The position numbers and the translations under genes were made by a program. A DNA stretch of 64,000 nucleotides from Spirosoma endbachense (GTDB lineage Bacteria > Bacteroidota > Bacteroidia > Cytophagales > Spirosomataceae), in the NCBI RefSeq assembly GCF_010233585.1, contig NZ_CP045997.1, forward strand, positions 3,373,779 to 3,437,778, written 5' to 3'. Shown here in pieces: positions 26,748 to 35,947 of this stretch. The notes beneath the pieces were generated by a model. That model saw only the letters and a list, made by a program, of their open reading frames with translations. It did not search any database and was not told the DNA's origin. Each line of letters opens with the position of its first letter. The stretch's first letter is position 1.

Positions 26748-27260
26748 ATGGACGATAAAGCACGTATAACCGAACTACTGCAACCATATCTGAACGATGG
26801 CCAGTTTTACATTGTTGATGTTCAGGTAGTTGGTCGACAAGGTGGCCGAATCAAAGTCACAATTTTAGTAGACAGCGATGCCGGTATAACCATTGACGAA
26901 TGTGCAGATATCAGCCGTCGTCTTGGTTTGCAAATGGATGAGTCAAATTTCTTTGGCGAATCTGCCTTTACACTTGAAGTTTCTTCACCCGGTGTAGATT
27001 ATCCGCTGCTGTTTCCGCGTCAATATGTTCGTAACTTAGGCAGGAATCTACTCGTTACGCTGATGAATGGGACCGTATATAAAGGTCAATTGGAGTCTAT
27101 AAACGACACCTCCATTGTGTTGGTAATTGAGCCAGAGAAAAAGTCGAAGAGTAAAAAGAAAAAAGAAGTGAGTTTGTCTATTGAAGCTCCAGCGGTTGGC
27201 CCTACGCCAATTCCGTTTGAGCAGATTAAGAAAGCTAATGTAGAAGTATCATTTAAATAG
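26748..27260 (+). CDS. rimP: Ribosome maturation factor RimP
   Basis: A 170-residue RimP. The N-terminal alpha/beta domain has FYIVDVQVVGRQGGRIKVTI and ITIDECADISRRLGLQMDES, followed by the signature FTLEVSSPGVDYPL; the C-terminal SH3-like domain includes GRNLLVTLMNGTVYKGQLES. A lysine-rich insert (KKSKSKKKKE, near residue 135) lengthens the C-terminal domain. RimP assists 30S subunit maturation. It is the first gene of the rimP-nusA-infB operon, a widely conserved arrangement. Confidence 0.95.
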   Translation: MDDKARITELLQPYLNDGQFYIVDVQVVGRQGGRIKVTILVDSDAGITIDECADISRRLGLQMDESNFFGESAFTLEVSSPGVDYPLLFPRQYVRNLGRNLLVTLMNGTVYKGQLESINDTSIVLVIEPEKKSKSKKKKEVSLSIEAPAVGPTPIPFEQIKKANVEVSFK

Positions 27261-27263
27261 TGG

Positions 27264-27330
27264 GCAGCAGGCAGTTGCCAGTAAGCATTCGCTTCTACTG
27301 AACAACTGCTGTCTGTGAACTGTAAACTGC
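27264..27330 (+). repeat. Intercistronic imperfect inverted repeat between rimP and nusA
   Basis: A GCAGCAGGCAGTT block is opposed by AACTGCTGTCT about 25 nt later, with further AACTG repeats downstream. Arms are imperfect. It has the same design as other spacers described here and similar wording to the repeat at 43803-43902 (GCAGGCAGT, AAGCATT). Confidence 0.5.
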
Positions 27331-27340
27331 TAACTTGAAA

Positions 27341-28585
27341 ATGACCAGTGGATTATTAATCGAATCGTTTGCCGATTTCGCACGGTCGAAAAATATTGAC
27401 CGGCCTACAATGATCGCTATTCTGGAAGAAGTCTTCCGGACGATGATTCGTAAAAAATACGGTACTGACGAAAATTTCGACGTAATTATTAACGCCGAAA
27501 GTGGCGACCTGGAAATGTGGCGAACACGCGAAATCGTGGACGACAACTCCGAAGACATTTGGGATTACGACAAAATACCACTCACCGAAGCTCGTAAAAT
27601 TCAGGATGACTTCGAAGTGGGTGAACAGGTTGCTGAAGAAGTAAAGCTCGAAGACTTTGGTCGGCGGGTTGTACAAACGGCGCGCCAAACACTGATTCAG
27701 AAGATAAAGGACATGGAGAAAGAGCTCCTTTATCAGAAATATAAAGATCAGGTTGGCGACCTGATCGGCGCTGAAGTGTATCAGCTCCTGAAGCACGAAA
27801 TCATTCTGGTTGACTCAGAGAACAATGAACTGAGTCTGCCCCGTACGGAGCAGATCCCGAAAGATCGCTACCGGAAAGGCGAAGCCGTAAAAGCGGTTGT
27901 GAGCCGGGTTGATATGCTGAATGGTACACCCAAAATCGTGTTATCACGCACATCGCCCGTTTTTCTGGAACGCCTGTTCGAAATTGAAGTGCCGGAAATT
28001 TATGATGGTCTTATTTCGATTCGGAAAATCGTTCGGGAGCCGGGTGAGCGTGCCAAAGTAGCCGTTGAATCGTACGACGACCGCATCGACCCCGTTGGTG
28101 CCTGTGTCGGTATGAAAGGGTCACGTATACATGGCATTGTACGGGAACTAGGGAATGAAAATATCGATGTCATTAACTATACCGAAAACCTCGAGCTATT
28201 AATTAGCCGGGCATTGAGTCCCGCCAAAATCAGTTCGATGCAGATCGACCGGGAGGCAAAGCGTGTATCGGTCTTTCTCAAACCCGATCAGGTTTCCCTG
28301 GCAATCGGTAAGGGCGGTCAGAACATTAAACTGGCGGGTCGGTTAGTAGACATGGAAATTGATGTATTCCGCGATAACGAAGGCCACGAGGACGACGAAG
28401 ACGTTGATCTGATGGAGTTCTCGGATGAGATCGACGAATGGATGATCGATGAGCTTCGCAAAGTTGGTCTCGACACGGCAAAGAGTGTTCTGGCCCTAAA
28501 CAAAGAAGAACTTGTTCGCCGTACGGATCTGGAGGAAGATACCGTGGAGGAGATTCTGAATATTCTGAAACAGGAATTTGAATAA
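27341..28585 (+). CDS. nusA: Transcription termination/antitermination factor NusA
   Basis: A 414-residue NusA from ATG 27341 (MTSGLLIESFADFARSKNID). It has the RNA-polymerase-binding N-terminal domain, an S1 domain (RYRKGEAVKAVVSRVDMLNG), KH1 and KH2 domains (IDPVGACVGMKGSRIHGIVR and PDQVSLAIGKGGQNIKLAGR), and an acidic C-terminal stretch followed by a helix-hairpin-helix-like region (LDTAKSVLALNKEELVRRTD). NusA controls pausing, termination and antitermination. The short C-terminus compared with Escherichia coli is normal outside Proteobacteria. Confidence 0.96.
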   Translation: MTSGLLIESFADFARSKNIDRPTMIAILEEVFRTMIRKKYGTDENFDVIINAESGDLEMWRTREIVDDNSEDIWDYDKIPLTEARKIQDDFEVGEQVAEEVKLEDFGRRVVQTARQTLIQKIKDMEKELLYQKYKDQVGDLIGAEVYQLLKHEIILVDSENNELSLPRTEQIPKDRYRKGEAVKAVVSRVDMLNGTPKIVLSRTSPVFLERLFEIEVPEIYDGLISIRKIVREPGERAKVAVESYDDRIDPVGACVGMKGSRIHGIVRELGNENIDVINYTENLELLISRALSPAKISSMQIDREAKRVSVFLKPDQVSLAIGKGGQNIKLAGRLVDMEIDVFRDNEGHEDDEDVDLMEFSDEIDEWMIDELRKVGLDTAKSVLALNKEELVRRTDLEEDTVEEILNILKQEFE

Positions 28586-28589
28586 AATT

Positions 28590-28666
28590 GATGGAGAATG
28601 AATAATAGAAAATGGGAAATGATCGACAAATCTGCATCGCCCATTCTACATTATTCATTCTACATT
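28590..28666 (+). repeat. Intercistronic inverted repeat between nusA and infB
   Basis: The 32-nt arm 28590-28621 matches the reverse complement of 28635-28666 at 25 of 32 positions by hand count. Within each arm a GAATGaataat/AATGG motif recurs. No T-run follows, so it is not an ordinary terminator. Confidence 0.75.
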
Positions 28667-28697
28667 TAAAAAGACGGGATTTTTATTGCAGAAACTG

Positions 28698-28730
28698 TTG
28701 TTCATACCATATCAACAACCATTAAATTTG
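28698..28730 (+). promoter_or_regulatory. Possible internal promoter before infB (TAAATTTG)
   Basis: TAAATTTG at 28723-28730 matches TAnnTTTG, 20 nt before the infB ATG. The nearest TTG (28698-28700) is 22 nt upstream, slightly too far. It would allow infB expression apart from nusA. Confidence 0.4.
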
Positions 28731-28749
28731 CCGAATATAGACCGAACGT

Positions 28750-31700
28750 ATGGCAGAAGATAAGTCAATGCGCCTAAGCCAAGTGGCAAAAATTCTCAAC
28801 AAAGGGCTTTCCTCTGTTGCGAATAGTCTGTCTGCCAAAGGGTTTAAGGTTGAAATTAATCCTAACACCAAAATCAACACGGAACAGTTGGAGGTGTTAG
28901 CGAAGGAGTATAAATCAACGGAACTCCTGAACGGAGCTCGCCGGGCCGAACCGTCGGTTGCGGTCGCCGAGCCACCGCATCGTCGGGAGGAAGATGTCAT
29001 TTTGTACCGTCGTGATGACGCAGGCCGTCCTATTGTGGACGCGAAGGCGGACGCCCCTAAAACAGACGTCCCTCGGGTAGATGCGCCTAAACCAGCGCCA
29101 ACCGAGTCAAAACCAACCCCGGAAACCGTTTCAACCGGTTTACCAGGGTTAAAAGTGATCGGCAAAATTGATCTTAACGCAAAACCAACTCCGCCACCTG
29201 TTCCGGTAGCGAAAGCACCGGTTCCGCAGGAAGCGAAGCCAGTAGAAACACCTCGTGCAGAGCCAGTTAAGGTGGAAACTCCTAAGCCTGTGATTCCTCA
29301 GCCGGTAGCTGTTCAGCCCCCGGTACAGGCAGAAGTTCCGAAGCCAGCTCAGCCAACAGAGGTAAAACCTGCCGTTACACAACCCACAGTAGCTCCGGCT
29401 CCTGTCGAAGTTCCTAAGGTAGAAACCCCACAGCCAATAATAGCTCAGCCTAAAATCGAACCAATACAGACTGCTCCCGTTCAGCCGAAACCTGAACCAG
29501 TGCAGCCACAGCCATCAGCTCGTACAGAAGCGCCACGTGTGGAACCGCCTAAACCAGCTGAACCCGTAAGCCCGCCAGCTCCCAAAGCTGAACAGCCCCA
29601 GCCCCGTCAGCAGGATCGCGAGAAACCCATAAGCAATCAGCCCAAAGCGAATGTCCCTCAGGCGACACCGCCAGCAGCTACCAATGATGTCGATGAGCCA
29701 ACCGCTAAAACCGAAACGATTCGGGCAGCTGGTAGCCATCAACTTGGCGGTCTGAAAATTCTTGGTAAAATCGAACTGCCGGTCAACAATCCGCGTCAGG
29801 GAGGAAACAGCAATGCTGACAAGAAAAAACGGAAGCGAATTCGCGGTGGTCGCGAAGGAGCCGTCGGTGGTACCAACCAACCTAACCAGGGCGGTAACCA
29901 GCCACAAGGGCAGGGCAATACCAATAGCCCTCGCAACGACCGTGGCCCACGTGAGGGTCAGGGCGATCGCGGACCAGCCAACCGGGTAGCAGGCGACCGT
30001 AATCAGGGAGGTGGTCAACAACGGGATGGTAATCGTCCACAAGGCGATCGCAATCAGGGAGGTGGTCAGCGCGATGCCAATCGGCCAGCCAATCCAGCAG
30101 CAGGCAATGGCCAGCCACAAGGTCAGGGTCAGGGTAATAACCAGAACCCGGCCAACCGGGGTGGTCAAAACAATGCCAGTGCAAACACCAACAACCGGAC
30201 CGGTGGTGGCGGAGGTAATAACAACAATAATAATAATCGCTCGGGTGGCAATAATGCCAACCGGGGGGGTAATACTAATACCAACAACCGCGACCGGGGT
30301 GGTAATCGCCGGGAAGCGCCAACCCAGGCTGACGTACGGAAGTCCATTCAGCAGACCAACGCCAGGATGCAGGGCAATACGCCCAACCGGGGTGCTGATC
30401 GCCGACGGGATCGTCGTGCCGACCGCGCCGAACGGGACCGCCTGGCCAGCGAACAGGAGGAACTGGAAGCAAAAATCCTGAAAGTTACCGAATTCGTATC
30501 GGCTAACGATCTGGCTTCCCTGATGGATGTATCGATCAACGAAGTTATCTCGGTTTGTTTGAACCTGGGAATGTTCGTTTCGATCAACCAGCGACTGGAT
30601 GCCGAAGCGATCACAGTCATTGCTGATGAATTTGGTTACGACGTACAGTTTGTATCGGCTGAAGATGAAACCGAAGCGGGTATCGATGTTGGTGAAGATG
30701 AGCCGGATGAATTACAGCCACGGGCTCCGATCGTAACGATCATGGGTCACGTTGACCACGGTAAAACATCCTTGCTTGACTATATCCGTCGGGCAAAAGT
30801 GGCAGCCGGTGAAGCCGGTGGTATTACGCAGCACATTGGTGCCTATAGCGTGAAAACCAGCGACGACCGTATGATCACATTCCTCGATACACCGGGTCAC
30901 GAAGCCTTTACGGCGATGCGGGCTCGGGGTGCGAAGGTAACCGACGTCGTTATCATTGTTATCGCTGCTGACGATAGTGTCATGCCGCAAACCCGTGAGG
31001 CTATCAACCATGCCCAGGTAGCTGGTGTTCCCATCGTATTCGCCTTTTCGAAGGTGGATAAACCAGGAGCCGATACCGAAAAAATACGATCAGAGCTGGC
31101 CTCGATGAACCTTCTCGTTGAAGAATGGGGTGGTAAATACCAGGCGCAGGAGATCTCATCGAAGTCGGGGATGGGGGTTGACGAATTGCTTGAGAAAGTT
31201 TTGCTTGAAGCCGAACTGCTCGAATTAAAAGCCAATCCGGATCGCCGTGCGTTAGGTACAGTTATCGAAGCATCACTGGATAAAGGGCGTGGCTATGTTT
31301 CGACCGTACTGGTTGAAAATGGAACGCTTCATCAGGGAGATATCATGCTTGTCGGTGCGCACTACGGTCGTATCCGGGCGATGACTAACGACCGGGGAGA
31401 ACGGATTAAAGAAGCAGGACCATCAACGCCGGTTCAGATTCTTGGTCTTCCAGGTGCTCCACAGGCAGGGGATAAATTCAACGTAATGGAAACGGACCGT
31501 GAGGCCCGCGAAATTGCGAACAAACGGGAGCAACTCCTGCGTGAACAGACACTCCGCACACGCAAGCACATTACGCTTGAAGAAATTGGTCGCCGGAAAG
31601 CGATTGGTACTTTCAAAGAGCTCAATGTGATTGTGAAGGGTGACGTGGATGGTTCAGTTGAAGCCTTGTCGGATTCGCTGCTACAGCTCTCAACGGAAGA

Positions 31701-32226
31701 AGTTCAGGTGAACATCATTCACAAAGCTGTCGGTCAGATTTCCGAATCGGATGTCCTGTTGGCATCGGCTTCGGATGCGGTCATCGTTGGTTTCCAGGTG
31801 CGCCCTTCATCGAGCGCACGGAGACTGGCAGAACAGGAGCAGATCGAAATTCGACTTTATTCGATTATCTACGATGCGATCAACGAAGTAAAAGACGCAA
31901 TGGAGGGCCTGTTGGCACCAACTGTTGAAGAAGTTATCGTTGGGAATATCGAGGTACGCGATGTGTTCAAGATCAGCAAAATTGGTACTGTGGCGGGTTG
32001 CTACGTAACAGAAGGCAACATCAAGCGGAACAACAAAATCCGTATTATCCGCGACTTTATCGTCATTCATACTGGCGAAATCAGTGCACTGAAACGGTTC
32101 AAAGACGATGTCAATGAAGTGAAGTTTGGCTACGAATGTGGCTTGAGCATCAAAAACTTCAATGATATCGAAGTTGGTGACGTTATCGAAAGCTTCGAAC
32201 TAAAAGAAGTGAAGCGGACGCTGTAA
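28750..32226 (+). CDS. infB: Translation initiation factor IF-2
   Basis: An 1158-residue IF-2, longer than usual because of its N-terminal region. Residues 1-55 are an IF2_N domain ([20 protein letters not shown]). Residues about 110-330 are Pro/Gln/Val/Glu-rich; about 355-560 are a disordered Asn/Gly/Gln/Arg-rich region containing a poly-Asn run and tandem GDRNQGGGQ units. A second IF2_N domain precedes the G domain near residue 660 ([39 protein letters not shown]), then domains II, III and IV ([20 protein letters not shown]). It delivers fMet-tRNA to the 30S and promotes subunit joining. A strong terminator follows. Confidence 0.97.
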   Translation: MAEDKSMRLSQVAKILNKGLSSVANSLSAKGFKVEINPNTKINTEQLEVLAKEYKSTELLNGARRAEPSVAVAEPPHRREEDVILYRRDDAGRPIVDAKADAPKTDVPRVDAPKPAPTESKPTPETVSTGLPGLKVIGKIDLNAKPTPPPVPVAKAPVPQEAKPVETPRAEPVKVETPKPVIPQPVAVQPPVQAEVPKPAQPTEVKPAVTQPTVAPAPVEVPKVETPQPIIAQPKIEPIQTAPVQPKPEPVQPQPSARTEAPRVEPPKPAEPVSPPAPKAEQPQPRQQDREKPISNQPKANVPQATPPAATNDVDEPTAKTETIRAAGSHQLGGLKILGKIELPVNNPRQGGNSNADKKKRKRIRGGREGAVGGTNQPNQGGNQPQGQGNTNSPRNDRGPREGQGDRGPANRVAGDRNQGGGQQRDGNRPQGDRNQGGGQRDANRPANPAAGNGQPQGQGQGNNQNPANRGGQNNASANTNNRTGGGGGNNNNNNNRSGGNNANRGGNTNTNNRDRGGNRREAPTQADVRKSIQQTNARMQGNTPNRGADRRRDRRADRAERDRLASEQEELEAKILKVTEFVSANDLASLMDVSINEVISVCLNLGMFVSINQRLDAEAITVIADEFGYDVQFVSAEDETEAGIDVGEDEPDELQPRAPIVTIMGHVDHGKTSLLDYIRRAKVAAGEAGGITQHIGAYSVKTSDDRMITFLDTPGHEAFTAMRARGAKVTDVVIIVIAADDSVMPQTREAINHAQVAGVPIVFAFSKVDKPGADTEKIRSELASMNLLVEEWGGKYQAQEISSKSGMGVDELLEKVLLEAELLELKANPDRRALGTVIEASLDKGRGYVSTVLVENGTLHQGDIMLVGAHYGRIRAMTNDRGERIKEAGPSTPVQILGLPGAPQAGDKFNVMETDREAREIANKREQLLREQTLRTRKHITLEEIGRRKAIGTFKELNVIVKGDVDGSVEALSDSLLQLSTEEVQVNIIHKAVGQISESDVLLASASDAVIVGFQVRPSSSARRLAEQEQIEIRLYSIIYDAINEVKDAMEGLLAPTVEEVIVGNIEVRDVFKISKIGTVAGCYVTEGNIKRNNKIRIIRDFIVIHTGEISALKRFKDDVNEVKFGYECGLSIKNFNDIEVGDVIESFELKEVKRTL

Positions 32227-32591
32227 ACTGATTAACCTCAGTTCATAAGTTTGCCCCAATCGGATAACCGGTTGGGGCTTTTTTTTGTTGTTATACAGAC
32301 TTATCATCAATGTCCTTTTGTCGAACGACGAACAGGCTGCATTTAATTTTGAGTTCTCAATCATCACGGGTCATAGTTGCATTAATTTCTTCAGTTAACT
32401 GGTATTCTGATGTATCTTGAAAAAGGTTTTTTGGAAAATCTTATAAAACAGAAATATTCGTCGCCCTTTAGCTTGTCTGGATCATCAGTAATAGCGACTA
32501 ATTATCAGGTGCTGGTATAGCTACGACTCGCCCTTCGGCAAAGTTCACACACTATACTGGATGGTTTTATCCGGCGGAGAAAACATACAGC
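32227..32591. other. Intergenic region between infB and the metallophosphoesterase gene
   Basis: Beyond the terminator at 32253-32287 I see about 300 nt of AT-rich sequence with no ORF, repeat or clear TAnnTTTG promoter. Confidence 0.5.
32253..32287 (+). terminator. Intrinsic terminator after infB
   Basis: GCCCCAATCGG pairs with CCGGTTGGGGC over ATAA and is followed by eight T residues; it begins 27 nt after the infB stop codon. Confidence 0.92.
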
Positions 32592-33296
32592 ATGACGATC
32601 CTAACCATCAGTGATTTGCACGGGCGATCCGTTTGGCGGGAAGCGGACCTCAACGCCTATGATCAGGTTATTTTTCTGGGCGATTATACCGATAGTTACG
32701 TCTTCGATGATGAGACAATTTATAATAACCTGAGCGCTATCATTGAGTTAAAACGGCAGGAACCCGACCGATTTGTGCTCCTGATTGGCAACCATGATGC
32801 TCAGTATCTGCATTATCCACATTATCGGTGTTCTGGCTTTCGGAGCTGGGCTCAACCCAAATTAAGTGCGTTATTTGATAAACATCGGGATTTGTTTCAA
32901 CTGGCTCATCAGTATGGTTCTTATTTATTTAGCCATGCGGGTGTAACAAATCAATGGTTGGCACGACTATTGGCAAAAACTGGGCATGAAGAGACTACGA
33001 TCAGTCCTGATAAAAACCTTGCCGACTTGATTAATAATAGCCACAAGCAACCTTTACCAATACAAAGCGTCCTTTTTGAGGTTAGTGCAAGGCGGGGCGG
33101 TTACGATGCGTTCAGTGGCCCTGTCTGGGCTGACCGATCCGAATCAGGCATTGACTATTTACACAATTTTCATCAGGTCGTAGGCCATACGCCAGTTGAC
33201 AAATTCACGACAATCGGTACGACAAGCAGTTCGATAACCTATACAGACGTATTACAAACAAGAACAGCATTTTATGAAATCATAATCCCTGATTAA
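32592..33296 (+). CDS. Calcineurin-like metallophosphoesterase
   Basis: A 234-residue protein with all motifs of the dimetal phosphoesterase core: SDLHG near the N-terminus, FLGDYTDSY, LIGNHDAQYLHY, LFSHAGVTNQ and VVGHTPVDKF. No signal peptide, so it is cytoplasmic. Overall plan is that of a small serine/threonine-type or nucleotide phosphatase; the substrate is not inferable. It stands alone between the infB terminator and the BatA-domain gene. Confidence 0.88.
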   Translation: MTILTISDLHGRSVWREADLNAYDQVIFLGDYTDSYVFDDETIYNNLSAIIELKRQEPDRFVLLIGNHDAQYLHYPHYRCSGFRSWAQPKLSALFDKHRDLFQLAHQYGSYLFSHAGVTNQWLARLLAKTGHEETTISPDKNLADLINNSHKQPLPIQSVLFEVSARRGGYDAFSGPVWADRSESGIDYLHNFHQVVGHTPVDKFTTIGTTSSSITYTDVLQTRTAFYEIIIPD

Positions 33297-33325
33297 CTTG
33301 GGCATGCAGAAACCAAAGTCCTGAG

Positions 33326-33355
33326 TTGGGTCGTTAATAAAATGACCTACGTTTG
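33326..33355 (+). promoter_or_regulatory. Promoter of the BatA-domain gene (TTG-N19-TACGTTTG)
   Basis: TTG at 33326-33328, exactly 19 nt, then TACGTTTG at 33348-33355. This is one of the two best Bacteroidota promoter matches in the window and lies 29 nt before the ATG. Confidence 0.7.
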
Positions 33356-33384
33356 CAGCAATAATTTCGTCGAAAACACCCTGA

Positions 33385-35472
33385 ATGAATTTTCTATATC
33401 CGTCCTTCCTCTTCGGCCTGCTGGCTGTATCGGTACCAATTGCTATTCATCTCTTTAATTTCCGGCGGACACGACGGGTGTTTTTCACCAATGTAGCCCT
33501 GCTCCGTACTGTTCAGACCGAAACTAAGTCGTTCAGACGGTTGAAACACTGGCTTATTCTGGCGGCTCGCTGCCTGTTTCTGGTTTGTCTGGTCCTGGCA
33601 TTTGCCCAACCGTTTATCCCTAGTAAAAATAAACTGGGGTTATCACGGCAGGGTGTTACCAGCCTGTATCTGGACAATTCATTCAGCATGCAGAATGAGC
33701 GGAATACCAAACGCTATCTCGACATCGCAACTGGTCGATTGGATGAACTGTTGACGCTCTTTCGAAACGCCACTTCACTACAACTCCTCACGAACGACTT
33801 TTCGGCGGCTGAACAGCAGACAGGAACGGCCGAATCGATTCGCGACCGCGTCACCTCCATACATTTCGCGCATACGCCACGAGCACTTGAAACGGTTTAC
33901 CGGCGGCAGCGAAACCTGCTATCGAGTTTAAATCCGGGAGGACGTAATCAGTTATTCTGGTTTTCTGATTTCCAGAAGAGTACAGTCGGTGATTTGGCGC
34001 GTCTACAGATCGATACGACCGACCGATTGTTTGTTGTGCCTTTAGAGGCTCAGGCTACTAAAAATGTCTACGTCGATTCAGTCTGGCTAAGTACGCCATT
34101 TATCCGCGAAATGCAGAATAATAGCCTGAATGTTAAACTGAATAACGGAGGACGCGAAAATGTAAAAAACCTTCCGGTACGGCTATATCTGGATGACACG
34201 CAGACGTCGACGGCTTCGGCCACCCTGCAGCCGGGCGGCTCGGCAACAATATCGCTCAACTTCAATGTGACGAAAAAAGGATACCATAGGGGCCGGATTG
34301 TATTCGAGGATTTCCCCATTACATTCGATAACCAGTATTTCTTTGTCATTGAAGCCTCACCTGCTGTTCGTGTTCTGCATTTGTTCGAGCAGAAGTCCAG
34401 CTCTCCGGGTCGTTCTACTGATTATGTTGATGCCGTTTATTCGAATGACAGCTTATTTGTCCGGCGGAGTTTCAATGCGCAGAATTTCGATGTTGGTCAA
34501 CTGAAAGAAACGGATTTGGTAATACTGGAAGGTGTTGCTCAGGTAAATGGCACCCTACGAACTGAACTGGAACGGTTTGTTCAGCAAGGAGGCAGTCTGA
34601 CGATCATACCGCCCACGAATCCCGATATGGCCACTTACGGGCCATTTCTAAACACCTTAGGGCTGGGTAATGTGCAAAGTACAGCCGGCACGCCGGGTAG
34701 TAATCCCTCTCCCCTACCCGTTGCTGACCCCGATCGCCGGAATCCGTTCTTCCGGGATGTGTTCCAGCAGAGCTATCAGTCGGAGCCACTCAATATGCCG
34801 AATGCGGCCCCTGTCTGGCGTTGGAACGCGGGCGGACGACTTCTCAGCTTACGCGATGGCAGTCCATTACTTACTCAGTCGAAGGCGGGCCAGGGAAGCG
34901 TATATCTGATTGCTAATCCATTAGCGAGTGCTTACGGTAACCTGGCCGAACATGCCCTTTTTGTTCCGGTCATGTACAAAATGGCAGCACTTAGTGTCCG
35001 GGGACAACGAACGGCGTACTCCTTCGACGATAACCTGATCACCATTCCGGTCACGAACCCATCCGAGCGGGCAGTTTACAAACTGAAGCATGGTAAACTG
35101 GAAATTATTCCCGTACAGCGCACCATCGGCAACCAGCTCCTGCTCGAAATGCCCAAGAGTAATGAATTGAGTGCTGGTCAGGAAATCGAATCTGGTTATT
35201 ATGAATTACAGCTTGATGGAAAAACCGAGCGTTTATTAGCGTTCAATCATGGCAACAAAGAGTCGGTTATGGATTTTTATTCCGCCGACGAATTACGCCG
35301 GGCGTTTGCCAATCAGCCCAATGTTGAGGTTTTCGATAGTATTCAGGATGGTGATTTTGTGCAGGTACTGGAACAGGAAAATTTAGGGCGTAGTCTCTGG
35401 AAATATTTCTTGCTGGCCGCACTTGCCTTCCTGTTGTTTGAAATTGGACTGGTACGGTTCATGAAAGGCTGA
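33385..35472 (+). CDS. BatA-domain (aerotolerance regulator N-terminal) membrane protein
   Basis: A 695-residue protein. The N-terminus is the BatA/two-TM domain (MNFLYPSFLFGLLAVSVPIA, HLFNFRRTRRVFFTNVALLR, then a second helix AARCLFLVCLVLAFAQPF). The middle resembles a von Willebrand factor A-like or glutamine-amidotransferase-like region (LVILEGVAQVNGTLRTELER, FVQQGGSLTIIPPTNPD), and the C-terminus has a final membrane helix (WKYFLLAALAFLLFEIGLVR). Most of the chain faces the periplasm. Such large BatA-domain proteins are common in Bacteroidota; function is unknown, perhaps linked to MoxR/Bat systems, but none of those genes is here. Confidence 0.88.
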   Translation: MNFLYPSFLFGLLAVSVPIAIHLFNFRRTRRVFFTNVALLRTVQTETKSFRRLKHWLILAARCLFLVCLVLAFAQPFIPSKNKLGLSRQGVTSLYLDNSFSMQNERNTKRYLDIATGRLDELLTLFRNATSLQLLTNDFSAAEQQTGTAESIRDRVTSIHFAHTPRALETVYRRQRNLLSSLNPGGRNQLFWFSDFQKSTVGDLARLQIDTTDRLFVVPLEAQATKNVYVDSVWLSTPFIREMQNNSLNVKLNNGGRENVKNLPVRLYLDDTQTSTASATLQPGGSATISLNFNVTKKGYHRGRIVFEDFPITFDNQYFFVIEASPAVRVLHLFEQKSSSPGRSTDYVDAVYSNDSLFVRRSFNAQNFDVGQLKETDLVILEGVAQVNGTLRTELERFVQQGGSLTIIPPTNPDMATYGPFLNTLGLGNVQSTAGTPGSNPSPLPVADPDRRNPFFRDVFQQSYQSEPLNMPNAAPVWRWNAGGRLLSLRDGSPLLTQSKAGQGSVYLIANPLASAYGNLAEHALFVPVMYKMAALSVRGQRTAYSFDDNLITIPVTNPSERAVYKLKHGKLEIIPVQRTIGNQLLLEMPKSNELSAGQEIESGYYELQLDGKTERLLAFNHGNKESVMDFYSADELRRAFANQPNVEVFDSIQDGDFVQVLEQENLGRSLWKYFLLAALAFLLFEIGLVRFMKG

Positions 35473-35505
35473 AGCCATAGTTATTTTCTTTTTCAGGCAT
35501 TTGCA

Positions 35506-35553
35506 TTTCGCCGATGACTGTCAATCCAAGTAGATCGACAGTCATCGGCGAAA
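35506..35553 (+). terminator. Intrinsic terminator after the BatA-domain gene
   Basis: TTTCGCCGATGACTGTC and its exact reverse complement form a 17-bp stem around a 14-nt loop, followed by CTTTTTATT; it starts 33 nt past the stop codon. Confidence 0.85.
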
Positions 35554-35697
35554 CTTTTTATTAAACCTGTCCTTTTACTCAATATACGTTATCGATAGTT
35601 TCTAATTACCATAAGTTTGCAATCGGATTCTTCGCGAACGCAGCGGTTTCGCTAACGCTCAGACGCTTATCATTTTGGCACGGGCAACGAAAGTCAT

Positions 35698-35747
35698 GCC
35701 CAAAACCATGTCGTTTACTCCATGTCTCTCGTTGTTCGCGGCAAATA
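35698..35747. repeat. Dispersed 50-bp repeat, copy 1
   Basis: This copy, GCCCAAAACCATGTCGTTTA onward, matches 40959-41008 at 47 of 50 positions. The 17 nt before it (35684-35700) partly complement CATGTCTCTCGTTGTTC inside it, giving a stem-loop that copy 2 lacks. Confidence 0.8.
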
Positions 35748-35947
35748 CACGCTACCCTTCAGCCAATTGATTACTTTCAACTGTACTATTGATGTATTCG
35801 CCATACCATAGTAAGCTTCATACACATTCGTATAAAAGGCTCTTTCTCTGCGTCTTATCACTTATAGAATGTAAAGTAATAATGGTTCCGGTTAGTTTTA
35901 TAATCAGCGTCGACATACATCTGTAGCCCATACACTACTTAGCAAAA

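Larger units (their letters stand above)
35473..35947. other. Intergenic region with terminator and dispersed repeat
   Basis: 475 nt without a credible ORF. It holds the terminator at 35506-35553 and copy 1 of the 50-bp dispersed repeat at 35698-35747. The 200 nt before the histidine kinase show no recognisable promoter. Confidence 0.55.

Noticed and set aside
29515-30184. Long minus-strand ORFs of 217 and 100 codons opposite infB
   Set aside because: They arise from the repetitive Asn/Gly/Arg coding region and give low-complexity Leu/Thr/Ile proteins; shadows of infB.
29815-30300. Possible tandem repeat array or CRISPR-like structure
   Set aside because: The repeated units are in frame inside infB and encode disordered protein; there are no spacers or cas genes.
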